A DNA stretch of 64,000 bases from Linum tenue (taxonomy: Eukaryota; Streptophyta; Magnoliopsida; Malpighiales; Linaceae), in assembly GCA_946122785.1 (NCBI GenBank), contig CAMGYJ010000008.1, positions 4,923,742-4,987,741 of the forward strand. Reading direction: 5' to 3'. This document shows positions 46,968-57,009 of the stretch, in pieces (positions within the stretch are counted from its first letter, which is position 1; each line of letters starts with the position of its first letter). The notes beneath the pieces are model-generated. The model made no database searches and was not told the origin of the DNA. It saw only the letters and a program-made list of their open reading frames with translations. A program made the position numbers and the translations under genes.

Positions 46968-47587
46968 GGCTGAAATACCACCACCACTGAGGTCGATTCG
47001 CTGGCGGTCTCCGGCGATGCAGCGACGTCTGTGATCTCAGTTGCCCTTTTGGGGAAGGAAAGGAAAGAGCGAACAGAGAAGCCCGCGATAATGCAATCAG
47101 AATTTATAAGTTACCTATAGGTACTAGAAGTGTTTGAAGTGTTCCGAAATGATCCTCACTTTCATCCATAGTTTCAATTCAGACTCAGAAAAGCTGCTCC
47201 GTTTGAGCTCCGGCGGTTTTTCAACCCAAAAATCCGTCCAGCTCAGTGGTCAAGCCGAAACCAATTTCTGGTTGACCTCGCTTGATCGGGGTTAATACTG
47301 TTTCGGTCCAGAGCTCAATCAAATGATGTTAACATAACTGATTGTATTGTTGTCTTAGAAAATTATAAAAACTATATCCATGGAGACTATTGTCGGAAGA
47401 TTTCACTAAGTCCAATCTTCTATTTTCTTGGCCGGCCGAATCTGGGAAGAGTGCCAGTATACTCTCCCTACTTAAGCTAGTAGCCAAAATTCAACGCTGG
47501 GAAAGACGGAGGCCGGAGCAACTAAACCACTGCCCATCGAGGGAGAAGCCAAAGATGATCGATCGATCGAGAAGCCATTTTTAAGCC

Positions 47588-47595
47588 TATAAAAA
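47588..47595 (+). promoter_or_regulatory. TATA box of DUF26-1
   Basis: TATAAAAA 58 bp before the ATG. The same motif with the same following sequence (AGC.T.GAAACTCAT.TGAAAGAAAGCACTG) precedes DUF26-2 at 55539, so the core promoter is conserved. Confidence 0.75.
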
Positions 47596-47645
47596 GCTTG
47601 GAAACTCATCTGAAAGAAAGCACTGAATGAGAAATATGAAATACA

Positions 47646-48056
47646 ATGGGGCACTATTACTCCTCATATCCTTCTGCAGCCCCAATGATATTCATAATCA
47701 CACTCCTCGTCGGGTTCCAGAGCGCGGCTACTTCCCATAAAAAGATCTGCAGCACCGTTCGGGTGGACGACCCGACGACGTTCTCCGGTTTCGTCGATCA
47801 AGCTCTCAAGATACTGGTGGTATTCACAAGTTACCCTTCGGTTCAGGGAAGACCCACCGGCCGTGTGGTAACCTTTCCTCCGACGTCGCCTCGTGGTGCT
47901 GTTGAAGGCCGGTCCACTTGTGAGGATGGCGTCATCGGTGCCGCTTGCAATCGATGTCTTGCTCATCATGCGCGGCATTTGCAGAAATGCAAGAACTTTA
48001 CTCGTGGAAGATCTGCCTATGAAGGTTTGTGTGACCTTGAATTCCATCAAATCTGA
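47646..48056 (+). CDS. DUF26-1: Gnk2-type cysteine-rich secretory protein
   Basis: Single-exon gene, 136 aa. A hydrophobic signal peptide (MIFIITLLVGFQSAATS; cleavage probably near residue 30) precedes one Gnk2-homologous (DUF26, stress-antifungal) domain. The diagnostic C-x8-C-x2-C is CEDGVIGAACNRC; with the Cys of ICSTV and two near the C-terminus there are six Cys, as in ginkbilobin-2. Gnk2 itself is a secreted mannose-binding antifungal protein; plant DUF26 proteins also occur as plasmodesmal proteins and receptor kinases, but no transmembrane or kinase part follows here. An internal Met at position 14 could also start translation just before the signal core. Intact. Confidence 0.82.
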   Translation: MGHYYSSYPSAAPMIFIITLLVGFQSAATSHKKICSTVRVDDPTTFSGFVDQALKILVVFTSYPSVQGRPTGRVVTFPPTSPRGAVEGRSTCEDGVIGAACNRCLAHHARHLQKCKNFTRGRSAYEGLCDLEFHQI

Positions 48057-49165
48057 ATACTCTGCCTCTGAATCTGATGTCAAAGCTCGGAAATATGAAA
48101 GGCCACGGTTGCTTACATCCAGCCTGATAATGCATACAACTAATTCAAGCTTGCTGTACACATAGCACGCTTCCCTTGCAAAATGACAAGAGCAGACTCT
48201 GCTTTGACATGGTAATGGTTTGAGATGATACCACTTACCTCAGATAAAAAGCAGCAAAACTTCCAACTTGAATACATATACCCTCTAGTAGGTGACTATC
48301 ACTCATGAGATAACTATCTTTCTCGAGAAGCATAATGTGCTATGGACTATGGTGCTAGCCCGCTAAATTGATTCACTATCAGTGTGACAAATCGAAATAA
48401 CTACCTGGTCTGGAAAATGATAGTCTAACTCAAAACCACACTAATCTCCCTCGATCCACCGCTCGCTTCGATATACATGGGTGCCATTGGAGGAGGGCAT
48501 AACTGCAAGTAGGCATCACACGATAGTTGACTTCTTTCATTTCCATCATCATCATCATTATTTCAACAAACCTTAAGAAGCACAGCAAATGAACCAACCA
48601 ACTATGATGCACGAGCACCCTAACAATCGTCTTAATGCTACATTCTCATTGTTTCAAAAGGGTCAACAAACAAGAAATAGGACAGGTCCATGTGGCTGAA
48701 TGTCGAAGAAAATGTTAACCGTTCATTTGGGATAATCTATGGGTAAATTAGAAAAGGTGGATCATACTCTGCTAGAAGATGATCCTAATTGTCTATGTTC
48801 AGTTAAGTTAGTGGTGCGTGAGCAATTCAATCTCAACATGATATCATGCAAGTTCTAGACTTTACAACTTACAAGCAAGTAAAAGACATCCCACAAGAAG
48901 AAATCATCAGCTTTCGGCTCAATACCTCACATAGCCCGCCAATTTGACCACGATCAACTCTCTCTTTAGGTCTAATTCCAAAACTCCCAATTCAATCTCA
49001 CCATTTATGCAAATATCTCCAAATCCATTCACCCCCTAAATCTACAAAACAATCGCATTATAATCTTAAATCATCTACTACAGCACTCAACACTACGCTC
49101 AAAGTGGAAGAAGAGTACCTTAGCACAGAAACTAAGGTGTGGGATCGGCGGATGACTCCTCTGCC
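48057..49165. other. Spacer in duplicated block: DUF26-1 3' flank and small gene B 3' flank
   Basis: No gene. 48130-48300 (GCTGTACACATAGCACGCTT..., AAAAGCAGCAAAACTTCCAACTTGAA) recurs at 57030-57240 and, shortened, at 57370-57560. 48440-49160 matches 3' flanks of the other small genes. Confidence 0.55.
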
Positions 49166-49534
49166 TTAGGGTTGATGCATGCGCCTGGAAGAAGCCCCAA
49201 TTGGGAATGCTAACCCGAGGCTGCGGCACATGACTATCACCCTCTTCTCCGTGTGTTTCATTGCCCTCTGCAGTTCGGACATTGCCCTGTCTGTTTCGGC
49301 GATCGCCCTGTCTACGTCCACTATAGGGGCCGCCGGTAACGGAGGAAGCGCTCCCATGAAGGGCCCCAATAAGCACGTGTATCCCTGGCTTCGGGAAAAG
49401 GCTTCCAACACCCGCTCGGTCTCCTCAAATTTCTTCCACATCGCCGCGATTTGAGCTGAATTAGACGCTATTCGCTCTTTGTTGCTTCGTTTCTTCAGAG
49501 GGGCTACGGCGCCCAACTTCGTCATTTTCCCCAT
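49166..49534 (-). CDS. Small gene B: unrecognised 122-aa protein, member 2
   Basis: Start set at the ATG giving MGKMTKLGAVAPLKKR, because this is the position shared by the other copies; an upstream non-ATG extension is not conserved. It is closest to member A: both have RVLEAFSRSQGYTC, the GALPP loop, and an RAMKHT/RAYKHT helix before CRSLGLAFPIG. Ends SSRRMHQP. Helix-prone, no signal peptide. Function unknown. Confidence 0.7.
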   Translation of the reverse strand: MGKMTKLGAVAPLKKRSNKERIASNSAQIAAMWKKFEETERVLEAFSRSQGYTCLLGPFMGALPPLPAAPIVDVDRAIAETDRAMSELQRAMKHTEKRVIVMCRSLGLAFPIGASSRRMHQP

Positions 49535-50267
49535 GGCGGAAATCACACTAGTGAGGGTGGTTCGCGGCGGTACTCGCTGGGGTGATGTCGGCCGGCTGTG
49601 TACTCGGCTCCGGCGGCGTGATTCGTAGGGAAAGCGTTGGGGCGGCGGCGGCGACGACGACTGATTTTAGGGATTTGAGGGGCAGCCGGGCAGGCGCGAA
49701 GATAGTTGGGAAAAGGGAAAAACGGGGGAAACCGGAAAAGCCGTTAATGCGACGTCGCTTTCTGCCCGGCCTATGGCGGGAAGCGCGTGCAACGGTTTGG
49801 TTCGAGTGAACCGCTGCAAATTTGATATAATAATAACTAGCTTTGTGCCGGATGACTGACCCAATTTATTTTACATTACAGACCAAATAATTCATAATTG
49901 TTCTTAATATAGCAATTTATCATTTTTACAATTGATTTGAAGAACATCTTTGTGGTCTCTCAATCATCATGAATCGCATAAATTATTTTGAATATTTAAT
50001 TTAAACAATACATACTTCTAAATTAGATATTCTAAATAGAATTATTATGGTACTTTTATTAAAAAATAAAATATGATAGAATTTAATTTTTTTCTTGATA
50101 TTGATTCTAAAAAATTACCACTGAAATATAAAAAAAATATTTCAAATATAATAAATAGATTTATGATGAGATCTAATTTAGAGGCTAATTTGTAGCAAAT
50201 GAATTTAAAGGACGATGATGAAGTAAATTCAAGTGCGAGGAATATATATGATATAAGAACAATAAAG
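49535..50267. other. Upstream of small gene B and AT-rich spacer
   Basis: The first ~270 bp are GC-rich and likely the 5' region of small gene B. Beyond 49830 the sequence is AT-rich with no gene. Confidence 0.4.
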
Positions 50268-50270
50268 TAA

Positions 50271-50620
50271 GAGCATCTACATCAAGCAATTATATTGAAT
50301 TGCAAGGTGACGTGGCAAAGAAAATGCAATTGTATTACCAATTTCATGGACGTAAGTCTCAATTGCAATCATGCAAGTTTTTATTTTATGCAATTCCATA
50401 TGCAATTGCATGTAAGTGTATTTTATTTTATTAAAAAATTACACACATACAAACCTTTTATTTTATTAAAAATAAATTAGACCCACATATGCAATTGCAA
50501 GTTAATTGCATTGATGTAAGTAAATGAAATGAATGTGATGCGGGTTGCCAAAAAAATTGAGTTGACAATAAAAAGCACAAATGCAAATGGCTTTTTGCAA
50601 TTACATTGATGTGGATACCC
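50271..50620. mobile_element. PIF/Harbinger (Tourist-like) MITE, 350 bp
   Basis: Left end GAGCATCTACATCAA and inverse right end GGGTATCCACATCAA match at 12 of 15 positions; both ends are flanked by TAA (50268-50270, 50621-50623), the usual 3-bp duplication. The interior repeats TTGCAATTGCA-type words. No coding region. Confidence 0.78.
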
Positions 50621-50730
50621 TAATAAGAATTTATTATTAAGGGAAACTTATACCATTATCTGGACCTTGTCGACATTATCCTTTTTTTTGTAAATCATTA
50701 ATCCATTTTTTCAAGCGGCTATGAAAGATG

Positions 50731-50860
50731 TCACATTTAGTCACTCTCCTGTTGGCCTCCTTCCAACTCTGGTCACTCGAATTACTAAAACATGTCACAT
50801 TTAGTTACTCTCCCATTAATCGAGTTGGACGGAAACTAACAGGAGAGTGACTAAATGTGA
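50731..50860. repeat. Inverted repeat with perfect 23-bp arms
   Basis: 50731-50753 (TCACATTTAGTCACTCTCCT...) pairs perfectly with 50838-50860, and a third, direct copy of the left arm starts near 50791. It lies in a ~690-bp repeat-like stretch (about 50640-51330) with further GTGACTAAA words, probably a non-autonomous element of unresolved ends. Confidence 0.65.
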
Positions 50861-51959
50861 CCTCTTTCAGTAATTCGAGTTACCAAAATTGATTTTAAAT
50901 TTTTCTAGTGACTAAACATAACACAATTTAATAATCTCAATAACCAAATGTGGCATTTATCCTATAACATGGTTTCTTGATTTTGATATAATAAAACATG
51001 AGTTGGTTGTTGATGCATATTTGGTCCAACTTAGGGAGATCTGCAGGGCTTGGGGTCCAGTAGGAGATAGAGTATAGGGTTGGATCATGGGCTATTTGAC
51101 GCGGCTAGTTGGGTTTTAATTTTCGGTTAAAAATTGACTGATTAGGGATTTATATTAGTCACGCCAGCAAAAAAACTGACATCGTTAATAGAAACTGATG
51201 GAAGGTAACGGACAGTGACCAAACTTTGACTATTAAAGTAATTTCAGTGACCATGAATGAAATAAAATACTTAAGTGACAAAACGTGAATTGTTTAGTAA
51301 TTTTCAGTGACCAAACTTGGAATTTACCCTATTAATTGCGAACAAAAACGTAAAGATAGCAAATTTTTGGCGGGGTTTAAGAGTTGGCTATGACTAATAC
51401 ACCCCTACCGAAAATCAAGGGGAAGACATGATTTTAGTACTGATAGGTTGGTAAAATTTCACAATCTTATATTCTATTGATGATTTAAAATTTTCATGCG
51501 GACCAAAAAACTACTTGATTCAAGCTCCGACCGAACTTTTACTGTAGATCGGTGCCACGATAAAAGTTATGTCAGACCGTGTTTCAAACTAAAAAACAGT
51601 TCAACTTTACGATCAAGCCGAAAACCGATTTCATTTTGACCTAAGATTAAACTGGAAGTTGACCTCGTTTGATCATTGATATGCCTCACATAGGCAAATA
51701 CGACAAGCTCAACAGATACGGTGGGAGGATTCCCATTCAATTCGTCATTCCATCACTACGAATTGATTGTCCCTATCGCTCAAGAATAGCTAGTACAAGA
51801 GTTAGTGTATGTTTGGAAACTTTTCTATTTTATTGGACAAATTAGTTTCGGTTGAGACCTCGGTCAAACGATATCAACCCTTAATTTAACCGAGGCCAAC
51901 CAAAATCGATTGAAATGTATTGTTTTCTTGGTAAATTGTAAAGGATATTAGGTAATGTA

Positions 51960-52146
51960 CATATTAAATTACCGACAAATACCAATTTCTATTTCTTTGG
52001 CCGATGGAATCTGAGAAGAGTGTCAGTATACTCTTCCAAATTAAGCTAGTAGCCAAAAAAAAAGTTGGGAGAGAAGGGAGAAACTAAAACACTACCCATA
52101 GAGAGAAGCCAACAATGATCGATCGAGAAGCCATTTTTAACCTATA
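51960..52146 (+). promoter_or_regulatory. Displaced distal promoter of DUF26-2
   Basis: This stretch (CTTTGGCCGATGGAATCTGAG..., AGTGTCAGTATACTCTTCC..., GATCGATCGAGAAGCC) matches 47430-47585, immediately upstream of the TATA box of DUF26-1. In the DUF26-2 copy it ends at ATTTTTAACCTATA and its continuation, GCCTATAAAAAGC, is 3.4 kb away at 55536 because of the nested insertions. Confidence 0.75.
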
Positions 52147-52296
52147 CAAGGTTGTCAATTTGGGGATTGACCTTTCAGTTGACTCGTGACCCAATAAAAA
52201 AAATTGGTTACACTTATTCGCGAGTTGATTCGTTAGAAAGTTATTGGATTGGATGTCACACGCGTAGTTTTATCTTTGATTTGTGAAATGTGCTTC

Positions 52297-52648
52297 TGTT
52301 AGAAACAAAGTTTCTAACGGGATTTGGATTGGGTGATATTTGGGAATTTAGGGATTGAGAAGATAGTATTAGGGATTTGGGAGAAGAATTGGGGAAGAAT
52401 AGAAGAGAATCGGCCTAAGCCTTTAGAGGGATTGAGGTTAAGAATTGAGAGGATTGAGATAGGAATTTAGGGAGATAATTCTTTTATTAACTTCTGCTTA
52501 ATATGACGAATGACCCAAAGTACATATATATAGGGAAATACTAGAAAACCCTAAGAATAAACCTAATTCTACTAGAAGACTACTTACCATATTTAATAAA
52601 ACCTAATAATATAGAAACTCGTTTTCCTTAGAAAACGTGTTTCTAACA
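52297..52648 (-). repeat. 3' LTR
   Basis: Left-hand copy of the 352-bp LTR; it is the 3' LTR because the element lies on the minus strand. The last 18 codons of the internal ORF run into it. Confidence 0.92.
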
Positions 52649-54794
52649 TCCCATCCCCCTTGAGACCAACCTTGCCCTCAAGGTTGATCGACTCAACCCA
52701 CTTCTTCTTGACCTTCCGCTTTCTTCGTTTCCAGTTGTGCTCAATTTCATGAATGAACTCTTCTCGAGCAACTCCTAATTTCCTTGTTTCTTCTCCACCC
52801 ACGTGACATGTGTCACGTTCTTCACAGCCGAACAGTCCGCCCTCTTCCTTTTCGAAATCAACGAAATAAGGATCGGAGAATTGTTCTTCCTTGTGCTCCA
52901 TTAGTTGGTCTTCAAGGATGTGCTTCATAATTTCCGCAATAGGCTTAGTGGTGACAATAACCCATAGCTTCTCCTTCTTAATCTCTTTTGGGTTTGGATC
53001 CCTTGTAAGCCCATTTGCCAAGGTAAGAACCCACTCTTTCTTTTCCTTCAAGCCTTGCTCAAACCAAAGAGAACAAATCAGACAGCCCAACAGAGGCCCA
53101 AGCCCTCTCTTAAAACTCGGCCCATCTTTCTCTTTATGCCAGCTGAGTTCTTTCTTGTTCAGCCCACCATTTAATCCAACTAGCCCACATTCTTCTTCTC
53201 TCAAGTTCTGTCCCTGCAAGACAAGTCTTACAAAATAGCCCACTGAAACTCGGCCCAGGGAGAGCCCATGCGAAATCCATCCTGGCCCAACAAACTCCAC
53301 CCATGGGTGCGGGCTGGTCTGGTCCACTTTCATTGGCCTCTCGGCCCACTCGGCTTGGAACTCTCGGCCCGATGGGTGCCCAACCCACTCCACTCCTTGG
53401 CGGCCTAGGGTTGCGGAAGAACACCCGCCGCCTTCCTTCTTCTTCGCTTCATTCTCCAGCGGCGCATCATCCCGCCGACGGCACGGCGGTCCTCCTGACC
53501 TAGCCGTCGACTTCAACTCCGCCACGTACTCCGACGGCGGTTCGAGTTCTGGCGCCCTCTTCGACGTCGCCTTCTTCATCTTCTTCGCAACTTCCTTTCC
53601 CGGCGGCGACCAACCCGACCAATTGCACGGCGGGCAGCCCGAAGCCGCCGCCGTCGTCTGCTCCCTCTCTTCACTCTCTACCATCTCCGTCTTCTTCTTC
53701 TCGTTCTCCGACGCGTCCTTGTCGGTTGTCGTCACTATGGGAGAGGCCGCGCCGCCCTTCCTCTTCATCTCTCCCTCCATTTCATCCTCCAACAACTCCT
53801 CGTTCTCGGTCGAGGTCTTCCTCATCCGCCGCCGACGAGACGAGCCCTGCTCCGTCGTCGCCTTCAGCTCCACCTTCCCGTCCTCATTTTGTCCGACGTT
53901 GCAGAGATCCCCCAGTAACTGGCGGTTTTCCCGACCTCTTGCGGCGATCGGGGTGGCTAGCGACGGTGGTTCCCTTTTCGTGGTGCTTTCTGCCTCTGCG
54001 TTGGTAGATGCCAACTTCGATTTTGGCGACCCATCCTTCGCCTTTCTCTCCTTGCCGATCGGTGGCGCGACGTCAGCCGCCCTCACTCGCTGCTTCCCTG
54101 TCGAAATTTGCAGCTTCGGTGACAGACCCCGACTCCCCGAAGATGATTCCATCAATGGCGATCGCTTCCAACGTCGTTCGTGGTCGACGCGGTCCTTCCT
54201 CTTCTCCTCGGATGCGGCCACGTCCTTCGCCGACCTGCACGTCTCCGCCGCAATCCCCGTCGTCCTCTTCTGTTGCTCCCGCACAGGGTTCGATTTGCTC
54301 CCTTCAACGGTGGTTTCCACCCCTTCGCCGGCCTCTTGCTTCCTCCTCCTAAACTTCCAATCAACCCTACCTTTCTTTATCAGCGACCCACAAATTGGGA
54401 ATTCAGGGCCTTTGGAATATACCTGCGATCTCTCGTCCACTTTCAGACCCAATCCAACCTTCTCAGCATCTGGTTCTTCCGACCCGATCGTGGAAATCGT
54501 GATCTTTGAAGCTTCGCCTTGGTCGGCAGGTTGGGCACGAACGGTGGTGGTTCCCACCGCTGCTGGTGGTGGTTTGGTTGCTGCGGCAGCAGCCTCTTCT
54601 CCGAGGATAGAAGCCATAGCCAGCTTCGGTTCTCGCGACTCCGGCGCTGCGACGGTGGTGATGGTGCCTTTGATGGCGGCATGATCTTCTTCCTGCGCGA
54701 GCGGTAGCTCCTCGGGGATCCAACGACGTCCGATGCGGCGGGCCCGTTCCCGTAGTTCCGCCCATGACAGCTCCGAGAGCCTTGAAGAGCTCAT
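52593..54794 (-). CDS. 733-aa ORF of the LTR retroelement, unknown function
   Basis: Unbroken from ATG (54794) to a stop inside the 3' LTR. Begins SSSRLSELSWAELRERARR. Residues ~90-470 are strongly hydrophilic, rich in Glu, Lys, Arg, Ser and Ala, and probably disordered; the C-terminal third has Trp-containing and helix-prone parts (FDPYFVDFEKEE-like acidic segment, NWKRRKRKVKKKW basic segment). I see no zinc knuckle, protease, RT or integrase motif. The end (SINLEGKVGLKGDGM) resembles the short 3' tail of polyprotein frames in Ty3-type elements just before the polypurine tract, so the element may be a deletion derivative whose gag region has changed beyond recognition. It may instead be an acquired host sequence. 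High GC lowers stop frequency, but 2.2 kb open with an ATG just inside the 5' leader is still notable. Confidence 0.55.
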   Translation of the reverse strand: MSSSRLSELSWAELRERARRIGRRWIPEELPLAQEEDHAAIKGTITTVAAPESREPKLAMASILGEEAAAAATKPPPAAVGTTTVRAQPADQGEASKITISTIGSEEPDAEKVGLGLKVDERSQVYSKGPEFPICGSLIKKGRVDWKFRRRKQEAGEGVETTVEGSKSNPVREQQKRTTGIAAETCRSAKDVAASEEKRKDRVDHERRWKRSPLMESSSGSRGLSPKLQISTGKQRVRAADVAPPIGKERKAKDGSPKSKLASTNAEAESTTKREPPSLATPIAARGRENRQLLGDLCNVGQNEDGKVELKATTEQGSSRRRRMRKTSTENEELLEDEMEGEMKRKGGAASPIVTTTDKDASENEKKKTEMVESEEREQTTAAASGCPPCNWSGWSPPGKEVAKKMKKATSKRAPELEPPSEYVAELKSTARSGGPPCRRRDDAPLENEAKKKEGGGCSSATLGRQGVEWVGHPSGREFQAEWAERPMKVDQTSPHPWVEFVGPGWISHGLSLGRVSVGYFVRLVLQGQNLREEECGLVGLNGGLNKKELSWHKEKDGPSFKRGLGPLLGCLICSLWFEQGLKEKKEWVLTLANGLTRDPNPKEIKKEKLWVIVTTKPIAEIMKHILEDQLMEHKEEQFSDPYFVDFEKEEGGLFGCEERDTCHVGGEETRKLGVAREEFIHEIEHNWKRRKRKVKKKWVESINLEGKVGLKGDGMLETRFLRKTSFYIIRFY
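52649..52661 (-). other. Polypurine tract
   Basis: AAGGGGGATGGGA on the minus strand directly before the 3' LTR, the plus-strand primer site of LTR elements. Confidence 0.8.
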
Positions 54795-54859
54795 CGTCGA
54801 ACCAGTTGTAGAACTTGTCCCCGGTTGAGAGTTGTGAAAAACTCAATTCTCGAAACCGG

Positions 54860-54871
54860 GCTCTGATACCA
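54860..54871 (-). other. Primer binding site (initiator tRNA-Met type)
   Basis: TGGTATCAGAGC on the minus strand, two bases inside the 5' LTR, is the standard plant initiator-Met tRNA complementary site. It fixes the orientation of the element. Confidence 0.92.
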
Positions 54872-54873
54872 GA

Positions 54874-55225
54874 TGTTAGAAACAAAGTTTCTAACGGGAT
54901 TTGGATTAGGTGATATTTGGGAATTTAGGGATTGAGAAGATAGTATTAGGGATTTGGGAGAAGAATTGGGGAAGAATAGAAGAGAATCGGCCTAAGCCTT
55001 TAGAGGGATTGAGGTTAAGAATTGAGAGGATTGAGATAGGAATTTAGGGAGATAATTCTTTTATTAACTTCTGCTTAATATGACGAATGACCCAAAGTAC
55101 ATATATATAGGGAAATACTAGAAAACCCTAAGAATAAACCTAATTCTACTAGAAGACTACTTACCATATTTAATAAAACCTAATAATATAGAAACTCGTT
55201 TTCCTTAGAAAACGTGTTTCTAACA
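54874..55225 (-). repeat. 5' LTR
   Basis: Right-hand copy of the 352-bp LTR, identical to the other but for one base. Confidence 0.92.
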
Positions 55226-55538
55226 GCTTCTTTTTCCAGTTTTTTTCTTCGCCTAATTCTATCTTTGGAATTCTAAGTTGAACATTTGAATATTGATCTA
55301 AAGTGTGTGTGAATTTATAGTGTATGTTGGATTCAAGTACGATATGTTATTTTGGTGTAATTTTATATATTATTACTCATATGTTAGATTAGATTTAATA
55401 TAATTTATAAATATATGAACAATATAATACTTTTTTTCATATACACGAGCTAAACCGAACTGAAATGATCGAACCATTAACTCTTAACCACCTGCTTGAT
55501 CAGGCCAATGGGCTAAAGTGGGTTGACAACCTTGAGCC

Positions 55539-55546
55539 TATAAAAA
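55539..55546 (+). promoter_or_regulatory. TATA box of DUF26-2
   Basis: TATAAAAA 59 bp before the ATG, as in DUF26-1. The hAT-like element ends only 4 bp upstream, so everything further upstream is now transposon DNA. Confidence 0.75.
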
Positions 55547-55597
55547 GCGTAGAAACTCATATGAAAGAAAGCACTGCTGAGATCTATCTACACTACA

Positions 55598-56014
55598 ATG
55601 GTGTACTACTACTTCTCATATACTTCTGCAGCCCAGATGATATTCGTAATCACACTCTTAGTCGGGTTCCGGAGCATTACTTCCCATAAATCTCCGTTCT
55701 GCAGCACCGTTCGGGTGGCCCACCCGAAGGCGTTCTCCGATTTCGTAGATGAAGCTCTTAAGGTACTGGTGGTATTTACACGTTACCCTCCGCCTCCGGT
55801 TCAGGGAAAACCCACCGGCCGTATTGTAATCTTTCCTCCGACGGCGCCTCGTGGTGCAGTTAAAGCCTTGTCCACTTGTCTGGTTGGCGTCACCGGTGCC
55901 GATTGTAATCGTTGTCTTGCTGATCTTGAGCTGCATTTGCTGAAATGCAAAACCTTTACTCGTGGAGAAGCTTTGCGTGAAGGTTGGTGCAGCCTTCGAT
56001 TCCGTCAACTCTGA
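55598..56014 (+). CDS. DUF26-2: Gnk2-type cysteine-rich secretory protein
   Basis: Single exon, 138 aa, paralogue of DUF26-1. Signal peptide around MIFVITLLVGFRSITS, then one DUF26 domain with C-x8-C-x2-C (CLVGVTGADCNRC) and six Cys in the same places (FCST, three in the motif, KCKT, WCSL). Differences include a PPPP insertion in the loop before VQGKPTG. Expected to be secreted to the apoplast and, by analogy with Gnk2, possibly sugar-binding and antifungal. The coding region is intact, but its distal promoter has been pushed 3.4 kb away by nested transposons, so expression may differ from DUF26-1. Confidence 0.82.
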   Translation: MVYYYFSYTSAAQMIFVITLLVGFRSITSHKSPFCSTVRVAHPKAFSDFVDEALKVLVVFTRYPPPPVQGKPTGRIVIFPPTAPRGAVKALSTCLVGVTGADCNRCLADLELHLLKCKTFTRGEALREGWCSLRFRQL

Positions 56015-56461
56015 ATACTCTGCCTCCGATGTCAAAGCTTGGAATCAAGCAACTATAGAAATCAAAGAAAATAATGTGAGAGTCGACAGTGGACCATGGC
56101 ATCGCTTTTCATCATGTATTAAGATCTGCATACAGTGCATTATAATCTCGAACGTAATATTGAAGAGCTGTAGATGCATCATACTCACGCTTGATATATA
56201 TGTACGTGAAATTTCTCTCGGCATAAAGAGTTACAAAACCTACACATGGTAAGAGAAACGAGAAGAGATAGACCGACCGGATATCCATCCAGACTTCATA
56301 CAATAAGAACACGAGAAACGATATACCCATGTGAAGGTGATCACTCCACATCAAACACTGTAAAACTCAATACAACGATGACATAAAACGAGAAAGTACA
56401 GACTGAGACTCTTTCATCCAGATTTCTATAGCTAAATCCAGAGGTCAGTCACCCGTCGGAA

Positions 56462-56812
56462 TCAAAGTTCATGTGCCATGGAGGAGAGCCCAGCTGGGAG
56501 TGGTAACCCGTAGATGCGAGACATCACTTCGACCCTCTCCACGGTGTGCTTAAATGCCATCTTTAGTTCCGCCATTTCCCTCTGCATTTCAAGGATTGAA
56601 GCCAGAGGACCCACCATTGTGCCCGCCACGGCAGACAACGGCAGTGGAGGCAGCCCTCCCTTGAAGGCTTCCAGCTTCAATTCGGCCGCCCTGACTCTGC
56701 TGCGTAACTCGGCGAGATGAATTGATACAGTGGCTACTTGCTCTGGATATGATTGTTTCTTAGTCTTCTTCTGTGGTGCTACTGTGGCTGGCGCCCTCTG
56801 CATCTTGCCCAT
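56462..56812 (-). CDS. Small gene C: unrecognised 116-aa protein, member 3
   Basis: Start set at the conserved ATG (MGKMQRAPATVAPQKK). The most divergent member: the segment FSRSQGYTCPIGPF between the first helix and the Pro loop is missing (KLEAFKGGLPPLPL joins directly), and the C-terminal Cys of the CRS motif is Ser (MSRIYGLPLPAG). The second helix (MQREMAELKMAFKHTVERVEVM) is the best-conserved part. Convergent with DUF26-2, 0.45 kb apart. Function unknown. Confidence 0.65.
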   Translation of the reverse strand: MGKMQRAPATVAPQKKTKKQSYPEQVATVSIHLAELRSRVRAAELKLEAFKGGLPPLPLSAVAGTMVGPLASILEMQREMAELKMAFKHTVERVEVMSRIYGLPLPAGLSSMAHEL

Positions 56813-57009
56813 GGCGAACAATCAACAGGCAAGACAGTGGTAGAAGCAGCGGCGATCTTGTGATGATGGGTGGCTTTGGGACTTGGGAGACGGATTTATA
56901 GGAAGCCTGATAATGCATACAACTAATACAAGCAGATCATGTGGAGTTAATGCAGAAGATCGTGATCTTATCTTTGGTCCATTATTTTGCTTACATTTAT
57001 AATTCTTGT

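Larger units (their letters stand above)
52297..55225 (-). mobile_element. Young 2.93-kb LTR retroelement without pol
   Basis: Two 352-bp LTRs (TGTTAGAAAC...GTTTCTAACA) in direct orientation, flanked by the 5-bp target duplication GCTTC (52292-52296, 55226-55230). The primer binding site and polypurine tract place it on the minus strand. The LTRs differ at one position (GGGTGAT/AGGTGAT near their start), so the insertion is recent. No reverse transcriptase, integrase or protease motif is present, so it must use enzymes of another element. Its internal 2.2 kb is GC-rich and nearly all one ORF. Confidence 0.92.
52147..55534. mobile_element. hAT-like element in the DUF26-2 promoter, split by an LTR retroelement
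   Basis: Ends CAAGGTTGTCAA at 52147 and its inverse complement ending at 55534 are perfect 12-bp inverted repeats. Flanks AACCTATA (52139-52146) and AGCCTATA (55535-55542) are an 8-bp target duplication with one change; the undisturbed paralogue reads AAGCCTATA once. Without the LTR element it is about 450 bp and non-coding. Confidence 0.8.

Noticed and set aside
47664..48161. 165-codon frame antisense to DUF26-1
   Set aside because: A shadow of the DUF26 gene; the DUF26-2 locus has a similar but shorter shadow.
53623..54684. 353-codon open frame on the plus strand
   Set aside because: It is antisense to the 733-codon ORF of the LTR element in GC-rich DNA where stops are rare; no domain, and the element's transcription runs the other way.
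54463..54885. 140-codon minus-strand frame (FYNWFDDELFKALG...)
   Set aside because: Overlaps the start of the 733-codon ORF in another frame and begins at the primer site without a good ATG. It could be a leader peptide, but nothing supports it.
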